This document shows positions 9,341 through 17,536 of a stretch of DNA of 64,000 nucleotides, in pieces. Below the pieces are notes generated by a model. That model did not search any database. It was not told the origin of the DNA and saw only the letters and a program-made list of their open reading frames with translations. The DNA is from Meiothermus granaticius NBRC 107808. Lineage in GTDB: Bacteria; Deinococcota; Deinococci; Deinococcales; Thermaceae. Numbering within the stretch: position 1 is the first letter of the stretch; every line of letters starts with the position of its first letter. The position numbers and the translations under genes were made by a program. The stretch is from contig NZ_QWLB01000020.1 in assembly GCF_003574355.1 (NCBI RefSeq), positions 1 through 64,000 on the forward strand, in the 5' to 3' direction.

Positions 9341-9808
9341 ATGAAACTTTCCGATCTTCGCCCCAATGAAGGGGCTAATAAGCGCAAGAAGCGCGTGGCC
9401 CGTGGCCCCGGCTCGGGCCACGGCAAGACCGCTGGGCGCGGCCACAAAGGGCAGAAATCCCGTTCCGGTGGCTTGAAGAACTCGGCTCGCTTCGAAGGCG
9501 GGCGCTCGACCTTGCTGATGCGCCTGCCTAAGCGCGGGATGGGTGGGCAGGTGCCGGGGGAGATCCCACGGGTTGAGTACCAGGTGGTCAATCTTGGCCT
9601 TATCGCCAAGCACTTCACCTCCGGTGAGGTAAACCCGGAGGCCCTGGTTCAGGCGGGTCTGGTCCGGCCTGGGTATCCGGTAAAGGTGCTGGCCCAAGGG
9701 GAGGCCAGCGGGGTCAGGGTCCATGCCCATAAGTTCTCCCAGGCGGCAGCCGAAAAGCTCAAGGCAGCCGGCGGCGAAGCAGTAGAGATCCAGCCCAAGG
9801 GGGCCTAG
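9341..9808 (+). CDS. rplO: 50S ribosomal protein L15
   Basis: A 155-residue L15 ([30 protein letters not shown]). The Gly/Arg-rich N-terminal extension that threads into 23S rRNA ([13 protein letters not shown]) is typical. The secY ATG follows its stop by one base. Confidence 0.97.
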   Translation: MKLSDLRPNEGANKRKKRVARGPGSGHGKTAGRGHKGQKSRSGGLKNSARFEGGRSTLLMRLPKRGMGGQVPGEIPRVEYQVVNLGLIAKHFTSGEVNPEALVQAGLVRPGYPVKVLAQGEASGVRVHAHKFSQAAAEKLKAAGGEAVEIQPKGA

Positions 9809-9809
9809 G

Positions 9810-11138
9810 ATGCTACAGGCCTTCCGCTCCGCGCTGGTTATCCCTGAATTGCGCCGGCGCATCCTGTTCACGCTGTTTGTGCTGGCGCTGTACCGGCTGG
9901 GGAACTTCATCCCCACGCCGGGGGTGGACATCTCCAAGATCCGTGATTTTCTGGGCACTCAGGCCGGAAGCGCTTTGGGCTTGGTCAACCTGTTCAGCGG
10001 CGGAAACTTTGAGCAGTTCTCGATCTTCGCCCTGGGCATCATGCCTTACATCACCGCCAGCATCATCATGCAGCTTTTGGTAACGGTGATTCCCAGCCTC
10101 GAGAAGCTGCAAAAAGAAGGCCCTGAAGGACAGAAGCAAATCCAGCAGTACACGCGCATCGCTGGGATCGCCCTTGGCGCGGTGCAGGGGCTGTTTTTGG
10201 CGGTGACCTTTCTCGAGTCCAACGCGGGTGCTTTTTTGCTGCCCGGCTGGGAACCCGGTTTCTTCTTCCGCTTCGTGGTGGTGGTGACCCAGGTGGCTGG
10301 TATCGCTTTGCTGCTTTGGATGGCGGAGCGCATCACCGAGTATGGGATCGGCAACGGTACCAGCATGATCATCTTTGCCGGGATCGTAGCGAGCTGGTTG
10401 CCCCAGTTGGGCCGCACCTTTGGTTTGGTGCGCACCGGCGAGGTCAACCTGATCGCCCTCTTGATTTTCCTGGCCTTTGTGGTGGTGGCTTTTGCCTTCA
10501 TGGCGGGGGTACAGCAGGCTGAACGGCGCATTCCGGTGCAGTATGCCCGTAAGCAGGTAGGGCGTAAGGTGTTTGGTGGCCAGGCCACCTATATCCCCAT
10601 CAAGCTCAACGCGGCCGGCGTGATCCCCATCGTTTTTGCCGCGGCCATCCTGCAAATCCCGCTATTTTTGACCGGGGTTCCGGCCTTCCAGAACTCGCCG
10701 ATTGCCCAGGGGATTGCGAACTTCTTTAATCCGCGCAATGCTTCGGGGCTGCTCATCGAAGTGTTTTTGATCGTGGCCTTCACGTATGTCTACACTGCGG
10801 TGCAATTCGACCCCCGGCGCATCTCGGAAAACCTGCGCGAGTATGGTGGGTTTATTCCGGGGATTCGCCCGGGCGATCCCACCAAGAATTTCTTGGAGCA
10901 CATTGTCTCGAGGCTAACCCTGTGGGGGGCCATCTTTCTGGGGGTGGTGGCTGCGCTGCCGACCATCTTCCAAAACGTGACCGGGGTGACCACCCTGTCC
11001 TACCATTTTTCGGGGATCAGCTTGCTGATCGTGGTGGGCGTGGCCCTCGACACCCTGCGCCAGATTGAGTCGCAGCTTCAGATGCGCAACTACGAGGGGT
11101 TCCTCAGCAAGGGCCGTCTGCGAGGCCGAACCCGTTAG
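9810..11138 (+). CDS. secY: Protein translocase subunit SecY
   Basis: A 442-residue SecY, the pore subunit of the Sec translocon in the inner membrane. About ten hydrophobic segments are visible, starting with the helix after PELRRRILFTLFVLALYRLG. Conserved loops include ITEYGIGNGTSMIIFAGIV and the cytosolic PGIRPGDPT loop that contacts SecA and the ribosome. It is followed by adk after 11 bases, the usual spc order. Confidence 0.98.
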   Translation: MLQAFRSALVIPELRRRILFTLFVLALYRLGNFIPTPGVDISKIRDFLGTQAGSALGLVNLFSGGNFEQFSIFALGIMPYITASIIMQLLVTVIPSLEKLQKEGPEGQKQIQQYTRIAGIALGAVQGLFLAVTFLESNAGAFLLPGWEPGFFFRFVVVVTQVAGIALLLWMAERITEYGIGNGTSMIIFAGIVASWLPQLGRTFGLVRTGEVNLIALLIFLAFVVVAFAFMAGVQQAERRIPVQYARKQVGRKVFGGQATYIPIKLNAAGVIPIVFAAAILQIPLFLTGVPAFQNSPIAQGIANFFNPRNASGLLIEVFLIVAFTYVYTAVQFDPRRISENLREYGGFIPGIRPGDPTKNFLEHIVSRLTLWGAIFLGVVAALPTIFQNVTGVTTLSYHFSGISLLIVVGVALDTLRQIESQLQMRNYEGFLSKGRLRGRTR

Positions 11139-11149
11139 AGGAGGGATGC

Positions 11150-11722
11150 ATGGCGGAAGCGGTAATCTTTTTGGGCCCCCCCGGTGCGGGCAAAGGTACC
11201 CAGGCCAAGCGATTGGCGGCTGAGATGGGTTTTACCCAGCTCTCCACCGGTGATATCCTGCGCAGCCATGTGGCCCGGGGCAGCGAGTTGGGCCGCAGGG
11301 TGAAGCCGATCCTGGAGCGGGGCGACCTAGTGCCCGACGACCTGATTCTAGCCCTGGTGCGCGAAGAGATTGCCGCGATCCCCCATCCCAAGGTGATCTT
11401 TGATGGATTTCCCCGGACCAGCGCGCAGGCCGCAGCGCTGGATGGTTTGCTGTCGGAGCTGGGTATCTCGCTCAAGGGGGTGCTGCTGGTGACGGCCCCT
11501 GAAGAAGAGCTGGTCAAGCGCCTGCTGAACCGCGCCCAGCAGGAGGGCCGCTCCGACGATAACGAAGCCACCATCCGCAACCGCCTCGAGGTTTACAAAA
11601 CCCAGACCCAACCCCTGGTGGACTACTACCAAAAGACCGGTCATCTGCGGAAGATCAATGGCCTGGGCAGCCCCGATGCGGTCTACCGCTCGATTGAGGC
11701 CGCGCTGGTGGCAGAAGCCTGA
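11150..11722 (+). CDS. adk: Adenylate kinase
   Basis: A 190-residue adenylate kinase (AMP + ATP to 2 ADP). The P-loop is GPPGAGKGTQAKRLA near residues 9-22. The AMP-binding part is QLSTGDILRSHVARGSELG, and DGFPRTSAQA follows. The LID is the short type without zinc cysteines (RAQQEGRSDDNEATIRNRLE). It has its normal place between secY and map. Confidence 0.97.
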   Translation: MAEAVIFLGPPGAGKGTQAKRLAAEMGFTQLSTGDILRSHVARGSELGRRVKPILERGDLVPDDLILALVREEIAAIPHPKVIFDGFPRTSAQAAALDGLLSELGISLKGVLLVTAPEEELVKRLLNRAQQEGRSDDNEATIRNRLEVYKTQTQPLVDYYQKTGHLRKINGLGSPDAVYRSIEAALVAEA

Positions 11723-11737
11723 ACCCCCTGAGCGATT

Positions 11738-12523
11738 ATGGCGATCCACATCAAGAGCCCCTGGGAAATTGAGCGGATGACCGAGACCGGTCGTTTGCAC
11801 ACCCAGCTCTTTGCCGAGCTCGAGCCCTACATTCGCCCCGGGGTGACCACCCTCGAGCTCGATACCCTCATTCACAAGGCCATGACCCGCCTGGGGGGAC
11901 AGTCTCCGCAGATCGGCTACCGGGGTGGGGGCAGCGTTCCCTATCGCTATGCCACCTGCATGTCTTTGGATGATGTGGTGGTCCATGGTTTTCCCAGTGG
12001 GCGCCCACTGCGCGAAGGGGAGATTCTCAAAGTGGATTTCGCATTTACCTACGGGGGATTCACCACCGACATGGCCAGGACATATCCTATCGGTAAGGTC
12101 TCCCCTGAGGCGGAGAAGCTGATGCGGGTTACGGAGGAAGCCTTTTGGCTGGGGCTGGAATACCTGCAACCGGGGAACCGCATCGGTGATGTGGGCCATG
12201 CGGTGCAGGAGTTCGTAGAGCGCAAGCACGGATTGTGGTGTGTGCGCGAGATGGTGGGGCATGGGGTTGGGCGGGGGATGCACGAAGACCCCCAGCTCCC
12301 CAACTACGGGGATCCTGGAAAAGGCCCCAAGCTGCGTCCGGGGATGACCCTGGCTTTTGAGCCGATGGTTTCCCTTTTCCCGGCCAAGATGGTAATATTG
12401 AATGATGGCTGGACGGCCACGGTTGGCAAAGGCAACCTGGCTGCCCACTACGAAAACACGGTGCTGATCACCGAATCTGGTCCTCGCTTGCTGACGGGGA
12501 GCCAGCGAACTGTGCCGGTTTAG
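11738..12523 (+). CDS. map: Methionine aminopeptidase, type I
   Basis: A 261-residue enzyme that removes the initiator Met from new proteins. The five metal ligands of the pita-bread fold are visible: Asp in KVDFAF and TTDMART, His in [14 protein letters not shown], Glu in LAFEPM and in YENTVLIT. The length is that of a type Ia enzyme without an N-terminal extension. No strong ribosome site precedes the ATG. Confidence 0.97.
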   Translation: MAIHIKSPWEIERMTETGRLHTQLFAELEPYIRPGVTTLELDTLIHKAMTRLGGQSPQIGYRGGGSVPYRYATCMSLDDVVVHGFPSGRPLREGEILKVDFAFTYGGFTTDMARTYPIGKVSPEAEKLMRVTEEAFWLGLEYLQPGNRIGDVGHAVQEFVERKHGLWCVREMVGHGVGRGMHEDPQLPNYGDPGKGPKLRPGMTLAFEPMVSLFPAKMVILNDGWTATVGKGNLAAHYENTVLITESGPRLLTGSQRTVPV

Positions 12524-12533
12524 GAGGAACTGC

Positions 12534-12752
12534 TTGGCCAAGGAAAAAGACACCATCCGGGCGGAGGGCGTGATCTCGGAAGCCTTGCCCAACACCACTT
12601 TTCGTGTCCAGCTGGATAACGGACCGGAAATCCTGTGCTACATCTCGGGCAAGATGCGCATGAACTACATCCGAATCCTCCCGGGGGATCGCGTGGTCGT
12701 GGAGATTACCCCCTATGATCCCAGCCGGGGCCGGATTGTGTACAGGAGGTAG
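12534..12752 (+). CDS. infA: Translation initiation factor IF-1
   Basis: A 72-residue IF-1, the standard length, with a TTG start at 12534 ([20 protein letters not shown]) behind AGGAGG. The OB-fold protein blocks the A site during initiation. [18 protein letters not shown] and [17 protein letters not shown] are signature segments. Confidence 0.97.
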   Translation: MAKEKDTIRAEGVISEALPNTTFRVQLDNGPEILCYISGKMRMNYIRILPGDRVVVEITPYDPSRGRIVYRR

Positions 12753-12762
12753 GGCAGAAAGG

Positions 12763-12779
12763 CCGCCCTTCTAGGGCGG
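12763..12779 (+). other. Hairpin abutting the rpmJ ribosome site
   Basis: CCGCCCT (12763-12769), loop TCT, AGGGCGG (12773-12779) gives a perfect 7-bp stem that ends directly before AGGAGGAACTATG of rpmJ. It could modulate rpmJ translation or stop processing between infA and rpmJ. Confidence 0.45.
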
Positions 12780-12789
12780 AGGAGGAACT

Positions 12790-12903
12790 ATGAAAGTGCG
12801 GGCGTCGGTCAAGAAAATGTGTGACAAATGCAAGGTGATCAAGCGGCACGGGGTGGTGTTTGTGATCTGCCAAGACCCCACCCACAAGCAACGTCAGGGA
12901 TAA
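12790..12903 (+). CDS. rpmJ: 50S ribosomal protein L36, zinc-binding type
   Basis: A 37-residue L36 ([20 protein letters not shown], ending KQRQG). The zinc site is complete: C11, C14, C27 and H32. It lies between infA and rpsM, the usual place. GGAGGAACT precedes the ATG. It keeps zinc, unlike S14 and S4 of the same operon. Confidence 0.97.
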   Translation: MKVRASVKKMCDKCKVIKRHGVVFVICQDPTHKQRQG

Positions 12904-12947
12904 ACCCCACTGGGCCGAAAGAGACCTGGGGGCAAAGAGGAGAGTGA

Positions 12948-13328
12948 ATGGCTCGTATCGCTGGTGTAGAAATTCCCCGCAATAAGCGTGTGGACATCGC
13001 CTTGGGTTATATCTACGGGGTGGGTCCGGCTCGGAGCAAAGCGGCGTTGGAGGCGACTGGGGTAAACCCGGCCACCCGCGTCAAGGACCTGAGCGAGGCT
13101 GAGGTGGCTAAGCTCCGGGATTTCGTGGAGAACACCTATAAGCTCGAGGGTGAGCTCCGCGCAGAGGTGGCCGCCAACATCAAGCGGTTGATGGATATTG
13201 GTTGTTACCGCGGCTTGCGCCATCGCCGGGGCCTGCCGGTACGCGGTCAGCGCACCCGTACCAATGCCCGTGGCCGCAAAGGCCCCCGCAAGACGGTGGC
13301 TGGGAAGAAAAAGGTCACCCGGAAGTAG
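12948..13328 (+). CDS. rpsM: 30S ribosomal protein S13
   Basis: A 126-residue S13 ([26 protein letters not shown]) with the helix-two-turn-helix ([37 protein letters not shown] cut short) and a basic tail reaching the P site. It bridges to L5 in the 50S subunit. Its leader resembles that of rpsK (see findings). Confidence 0.97.
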   Translation: MARIAGVEIPRNKRVDIALGYIYGVGPARSKAALEATGVNPATRVKDLSEAEVAKLRDFVENTYKLEGELRAEVAANIKRLMDIGCYRGLRHRRGLPVRGQRTRTNARGRKGPRKTVAGKKKVTRK

Positions 13329-13475
13329 CCGCAGGCCGGGTCTGCTTTTGGAAGGTTTAGGCCAAAACAGTTTCATAAAGCTGGAACGCAGATGCATAGA
13401 CATCCGGTACCTGCCAGTTGAGACTCCTAAAAAATCGGCTCTGACCCCCTATTGGCCGGAGCAAAAGAGGAGAGT

Positions 13476-13883
13476 ATGGCTGAGAAAAAAGCTTCAAGTT
13501 CGCGCAAAAAGAAGGTCAAACGTTCAGTTTCCGCTGGGCGGGCGTTTATCCACGCTTCGTACAACAACACCATTGTCACCATCACCGATAGCGAGGGCCA
13601 TCCGGTCACCTGGTCCTCCGGTGGGGTGATCGGCTACAAGGGCAGCCGCAAGGGCACGCCTTATGCGGCTCAGCTTGCGGCAATGGACGCCGCCAAAAAG
13701 GCCCAGGGGTTTGGCATGAGCAGTGTGGATGTGGTGGTGCGGGGCACCGGTTCGGGCCGTGAGCAAGCCATCCGTGCCCTGCAGGCCAGTGGGATTCAGG
13801 TGCGCAGCATCGTAGACGATACCCCGCTGCCCCACAACGGCTGCCGTCCGCGCAAGAAGTTCCGCAAGACCCAGGGCAAGTAG
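13476..13883 (+). CDS. rpsK: 30S ribosomal protein S11
   Basis: A 135-residue S11 from ATG 13476 ([21 protein letters not shown]). [21 protein letters not shown] and [19 protein letters not shown] are signature segments. S11 lines the platform near the E site. An in-frame TTG at 13452 would add eight residues, but AAAGAGGAGAGT lies before the ATG and favours 13476. Confidence 0.96.
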   Translation: MAEKKASSSRKKKVKRSVSAGRAFIHASYNNTIVTITDSEGHPVTWSSGGVIGYKGSRKGTPYAAQLAAMDAAKKAQGFGMSSVDVVVRGTGSGREQAIRALQASGIQVRSIVDDTPLPHNGCRPRKKFRKTQGK

Positions 13884-13896
13884 CCCTGTGTGCTGT

Positions 13897-13942
13897 GGCG
13901 AACCTTAGGGTTCCCAGGTTCGCCATGACGTTTTGGGAACCC
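13897..13942 (+). promoter_or_regulatory. H-type RNA pseudoknot before rpsD
   Basis: Four arms interlock between rpsK and rpsD. GGCGAACC (13897-13904) pairs with GGTTCGCC (13917-13924), and GGGTTCCCA (13908-13916) pairs with TGGGAACCC (13934-13942). The order a-b-a'-b' makes two perfect stems of 8 and 9 bp with loops of 3, 0 and 9 bases, which is an H-type pseudoknot or a pair of competing hairpins. It ends eight bases before GGAGG of rpsD. S4, the rpsD product, is a known translational autoregulator in E. coli and Bacillus. Confidence 0.65.
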
Positions 13943-13964
13943 AGGCTGTAGGAGGCAATTGTAC

Positions 13965-14585
13965 ATGGGTCGTTATCGTGGTCCAATCGTGAAAATCGCC
14001 CGTCGGCTGGGCGTCAATGTGGCCGAAACCGAAAAGGTTCAAAAGTTCCTTGATCGCCGTCCCTATGCCCCAGGCCAGCACGGCCAGAAGCGCAGCCGGG
14101 GCCGTCCCTCCGATTACTCTGTGCGGTTGCGGGAGAAGCAGAAGCTGCGGTTTATCTACGATGTTTCAGAAACCCAGTTCCGCAACCTTTTTGCTGAGGC
14201 CAGCAAGCGTAAAGGGGTGACCGGTACGGTGTTTTTGCAGCTCCTGGAAAGCCGCCTGGATAACGTGGTCTTCCGGTTGGGCATTGCCAGCACCCGTCGC
14301 CAGGCGCGGCAGTTTGTGCGCCACGGGCACATTTTGGTGAACGGCAAGCGGGTTACCATCCCAGGCTACCGGGTACGCCAGGGCGATGAGATCAAGGTGG
14401 CCGAGAAGGCCAAGAAGATTGAGTTCATCACCCAAAATGTCGAGCGCTTCAAGAACCGCAAGACATTTCCCTGGCTCGAGTGGAACGCGGGCACCATGAC
14501 CGGTCGTTTCCTGCGCCTCCCTGAGCGCGAGATGCTTTCTCTGCCGGTCAATGAGCAACTCGTGATCGAGTTCTACTCGAGGTAA
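13965..14585 (+). CDS. rpsD: 30S ribosomal protein S4, zinc-free type
   Basis: A 206-residue S4 from ATG 13965 ([20 protein letters not shown]), nine bases after GGAGG (13951-13955). The N-terminus lacks the zinc cysteines of the Thermus S4, so this is a C-minus type. The S4 RNA-binding domain ([30 protein letters not shown]) and the end [14 protein letters not shown] are conserved. S4 starts 30S assembly and in other bacteria represses its own mRNA. Confidence 0.97.
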   Translation: MGRYRGPIVKIARRLGVNVAETEKVQKFLDRRPYAPGQHGQKRSRGRPSDYSVRLREKQKLRFIYDVSETQFRNLFAEASKRKGVTGTVFLQLLESRLDNVVFRLGIASTRRQARQFVRHGHILVNGKRVTIPGYRVRQGDEIKVAEKAKKIEFITQNVERFKNRKTFPWLEWNAGTMTGRFLRLPEREMLSLPVNEQLVIEFYSR

Positions 14586-14637
14586 GCGCTAGCCCATAGC
14601 GTTGCTATCGGCTATATGCCCTCCGAAGGAGGAAATT

Positions 14638-15624
14638 TTGGAAACCACCAAGACCAAAGCCCCTGTGTTCAATGCCCGTATTGATGGGAACTACGGCGAG
14701 TTTGTCCTCGAGCCCTTGGAGCGTGGCTTCGGTGTGACCTTGGGTAACCCCCTGCGCCGCATCCTGCTCTCCTCGATCCCCGGAACCGCGGTCACCAGCA
14801 TCTACATTGAGGATGTTTTACACGAGTTTTCCACCATTCCTGGGGTTAAGGAAGATGCCATCCAGCTCATCCTTAACCTCAAGGAACTGGTGGTGAAATT
14901 TCATAACCCAGGCTCGGGCCCCAAAACCCTTACCCTGCGGGCGACCGGCCCTCGAGTGGTATATGCCAGGGATTTAGAAGTGGGGCCTGATGCTGAGATC
15001 ATCAACCCAGATCTCTATCTGGCTACTCTCGACGAGAAGGGCAAGCTGGTGATGGAGATCCGCGTGGACGAGGGGGTGGGATATGTTCCTGCCGAGAAGC
15101 ACGGGATCAAAGACCGCATCTCTTCGATCCCGGTAGACGCACTCTACTCCCCAGTGCGCCGGGTGGCCTACCAGGTTGAAGATACCCGCCTGGGCCAGCG
15201 TACCGACCTGGACAAGCTCACCTTGCGGGTCTGGACGGATGGCTCGGTCTCGCCCATGGAGGTGTTGCAGCAGGCGGTGAACATCCTGCGTGAACAGCTC
15301 GCGCTGTTTGATCAATCCCCGGTGCTACGGGTGGAGACGCGCCCCGCTGCGAGTGCCCCGGCAAGCAGCTCCGCTCCCAACGCTCCGGTCTCCGCCCCGG
15401 TCCCCGCTCCCACCCCGGTCAGCCCCGGTGTAGGGCTCACCCTGGACGATCTGGGCCTCACCACCCGTGTGCTGCACAACCTCAAGGAGGAGGGGATTGA
15501 GAGCGTGGAAAGCCTGCTGGCCCTCTCTGAGCGCGAGCTTAAGAAGGTGCCGGGTATTGGCGACCGTAGCCTGCAGGAAATCAAGGACTGCCTCAACCAG
15601 CATGGGCTGGTGATGAGGGACTGA
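14638..15624 (+). CDS. rpoA: RNA polymerase alpha subunit
   Basis: A 328-residue alpha subunit starting with TTG at 14638 (METTKTKAPVFNARIDGNYG), five bases after AAGGAGG (14626-14632). The N-terminal dimerisation domain (LERGFGVTLGNPLRRILLSS) takes about the first 230 residues. An Ala/Pro/Ser-rich linker of about 35 residues follows, then the C-terminal domain with two helix-hairpin-helix parts (LTTRVLHNLKEEGIESVESL and LKKVPGIGDRSLQEIK). An in-frame ATT (14635) is a less likely start. Confidence 0.97.
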   Translation: METTKTKAPVFNARIDGNYGEFVLEPLERGFGVTLGNPLRRILLSSIPGTAVTSIYIEDVLHEFSTIPGVKEDAIQLILNLKELVVKFHNPGSGPKTLTLRATGPRVVYARDLEVGPDAEIINPDLYLATLDEKGKLVMEIRVDEGVGYVPAEKHGIKDRISSIPVDALYSPVRRVAYQVEDTRLGQRTDLDKLTLRVWTDGSVSPMEVLQQAVNILREQLALFDQSPVLRVETRPAASAPASSSAPNAPVSAPVPAPTPVSPGVGLTLDDLGLTTRVLHNLKEEGIESVESLLALSERELKKVPGIGDRSLQEIKDCLNQHGLVMRD

Positions 15625-15680
15625 TCTCGCAGGTCTAAGTTTTGGGGGTTTAAGCCTGGAGATCCCTCTGAAGGAGAATC

Positions 15681-16037
15681 ATGCGTCACCTTAATTCTGG
15701 ACGAAAGCTCAATCGTAACTCTTCCCACCGCCTGGCCCTGGCCCGCAACCAGGCCAAGAACCTGCTTACCCACGGGCGAATCACCACCACCGTGCCCAAG
15801 GCCAAAGAGCTCGGGGGCTTTGTGGATCACCTGATCACGGTTGCCAAGCGGGGCGACCTCGCGGCGCGGCGGTTGGTGCTGCGTGATCTTCATGACCCCA
15901 AGCTGGTCAAGAAGGTCTTTGAGGAGATTGCGCCCAAGTACGCCAGCCGTCCGGGTGGATATACCCGCGTGCTCAAGCTGGCGGACCGCCGCCGGGGCGA
16001 TGGAACCCAGCTTGCGCTGATCGAGCTTGTAGACTAA
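15681..16037 (+). CDS. rplQ: 50S ribosomal protein L17
   Basis: A 118-residue L17 ([29 protein letters not shown]), the same length as in Thermus. It is the last gene of the alpha operon. AAGGAG precedes the ATG. A strong terminator starts 14 bases after the stop. Confidence 0.98.
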   Translation: MRHLNSGRKLNRNSSHRLALARNQAKNLLTHGRITTTVPKAKELGGFVDHLITVAKRGDLAARRLVLRDLHDPKLVKKVFEEIAPKYASRPGGYTRVLKLADRRRGDGTQLALIELVD

Positions 16038-16051
16038 CTATTTGCCCTTTG

Positions 16052-16086
16052 AATATCGAGGCCGTAAGCCTCGATATTTTCTTTTG
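16052..16086 (+). terminator. Rho-independent terminator of the ribosomal operon
   Basis: AATATCGAGGC (16052-16062), loop CGTAA, GCCTCGATATT (16068-16078) is a perfect 11-bp stem followed by TTTTCTTTT. It ends the tuf-rplQ transcript 14 bases after rplQ. Confidence 0.93.
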
Positions 16087-16209
16087 CCATGGCGAAGATC
16101 TGACCGTGCTTGAGCAGCCTGAGTCCCTTAGATCGCTTGCCCAACTCATGTGTATGCCATAGCCTGCTTGGCTGTGCGTAAGGATAGCAGGTACGCAGGT
16201 TTCGCGGTT

Positions 16210-16218
16210 TGCTATACT
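16210..16218 (+). promoter_or_regulatory. metK promoter, extended -10
   Basis: TGCTATACT is an extended -10 box, identical to the one before rplX. No consensus -35 is present at 16-18 bases. Transcription would start near 16225, giving a leader of about 18 bases with AGGAGG (16231-16236). No SAM riboswitch fold is seen in the rplQ-metK gap; 16087-16209 shows nothing else clear. Confidence 0.6.
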
Positions 16219-16242
16219 CTCCCGGTTGATAGGAGGCTTCTC

Positions 16243-17418
16243 TTGCTGCGCTATGTAACCTCAGAATCGGTAACCGAGGGACACCCCGACAAGCTGGCCG
16301 ATCGCATCTCCGACAGTATCCTGGATGCATTTTTGGCCCAAGACCCCAAGGCCCGGGTGGCGGCTGAGACGTTGGTCACTACCGGGCTGGTGATGGTGGC
16401 CGGGGAGATCACCCTCGAGAAGGGCTACGTGGATATCCCCCGGGTGGTGCGTGAGGCGGTCCTGGAGGTCGGCTATACCCGGGCCAAATACGGCTTTGAT
16501 GGGAATACCTGCGCGGTGCTCACCGCAGTAGACGAGCAGAGCCCGGACATCGCGGGTGGGGTTAACGAGGCCTATGAGTGGCGGGTGCTGGGCTCGCGGG
16601 ACCCCCTCGACCGGGTGGGGGCGGGGGATCAGGGCCTGATGTTTGGTTACGCCACCGACGAAACCCCTGAGCTGATGCCACTGCCCATCTCGTTGGCTCA
16701 CCGCCTGACCCGCCGCCTGGCCGAGGCCCGCAAGACCGGGGAAATTCCCTACCTGCGCCCCGATGGCAAGGCCCAAGTCACGGTGGTTTACGAGGGCCAG
16801 ATCCCGCTATATGTGGGTACAGCCCTGGTTTCTACCCAACATGGTGAGGACGTTGAAGGGGAGCAGATCGCTCAGGACGTGATCGCCAAGGTGATTCGCC
16901 CAGCCATTCCGGAGCGGTACTTGAGCGAGAAAACCCAGTATCTGGTCAACCCCTCGGGCAAATTCGTGATCGGGGGGCCTCACGGCGATACCGGCCTGAC
17001 TGGGCGCAAGATCATCGTAGACACCTACGGGGGGGCGGTGCCCCATGGAGGGGGGGCGTTCAGCGGCAAAGACCCCACCAAGGTGGACCGCTCGGCGGCG
17101 TATTACGCCCGCTACATCGCGAAGAACCTGGTGGCGGCAGGTTTGGCCAAGCGGGCCCTGGTGGAACTGGCCTATGCCATCGGTAAGGCCAGGCCGGTGG
17201 GGATGCGGGTTGAGAGCTTTGGTACGGGCACCCTAGAAGATGAGCGGCTGACGGAGATAGTCGGGCGGGTGTTCGATGCCCGGCCTCGAGCCATCATTGA
17301 AAACCTGGGGCTGGCCCGACCGATCTACACCCCGACCTCGGCCTATGGCCACTTTGGCCGTGAGGGCTTTCCCTGGGAAGCCACCGACAAACTTGAGGTG
17401 TTGCAGGGCCTGGCTTGA
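16243..17418 (+). CDS. metK: S-adenosylmethionine synthase
   Basis: A 391-residue MetK that makes SAM from ATP and Met. The TTG at 16243 ([20 protein letters not shown]) lies six bases after AGGAGG; a longer in-frame ORF from 16150 crosses the promoter and is rejected. Signatures: [35 protein letters not shown] and [18 protein letters not shown]. Length is normal for the family. Confidence 0.96.
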   Translation: MLRYVTSESVTEGHPDKLADRISDSILDAFLAQDPKARVAAETLVTTGLVMVAGEITLEKGYVDIPRVVREAVLEVGYTRAKYGFDGNTCAVLTAVDEQSPDIAGGVNEAYEWRVLGSRDPLDRVGAGDQGLMFGYATDETPELMPLPISLAHRLTRRLAEARKTGEIPYLRPDGKAQVTVVYEGQIPLYVGTALVSTQHGEDVEGEQIAQDVIAKVIRPAIPERYLSEKTQYLVNPSGKFVIGGPHGDTGLTGRKIIVDTYGGAVPHGGGAFSGKDPTKVDRSAAYYARYIAKNLVAAGLAKRALVELAYAIGKARPVGMRVESFGTGTLEDERLTEIVGRVFDARPRAIIENLGLARPIYTPTSAYGHFGREGFPWEATDKLEVLQGLA

Positions 17419-17451
17419 AGCCCAGGAGGGGTTTGCTGGGACAGCCCGGGG

Positions 17452-17468
17452 CTTGACGTAACGTTAAG
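17452..17468. promoter_or_regulatory. 17-bp near-perfect palindrome upstream of the coiled-coil gene
   Basis: CTTGACGTAACGTTAAG is symmetric except at one pair and the centre. It looks like a dimer binding site, of the kind used by MerR-type regulators. It lies 69 bases before the start of the coiled-coil gene and 34 bases after metK. No convincing -35/-10 pair is seen between it and the gene. Confidence 0.4.
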
Positions 17469-17536
17469 CCGAGATCAAGCCGGTTTGAACCGTAAGGTCT
17501 TCCCGCAGGCATTACACTAGCCGTTAATACTGGAGT

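Noticed and set aside
13925-13951. Eight-codon ORF (MTFWEPRL) inside the pseudoknot region
   Set aside because: It has no ribosome site, and the bases are explained by the two perfect stems.
16087-16242. Possible SAM riboswitch before metK
   Set aside because: No SAM-I type conserved core or terminator pair is visible, and the -10 box lies only 25 bases before the start codon.
16150-16242. 31-codon N-terminal extension of MetK
   Set aside because: It crosses the extended -10 promoter, lacks similarity to MetK, and a TTG with AGGAGG gives the expected N-terminus.
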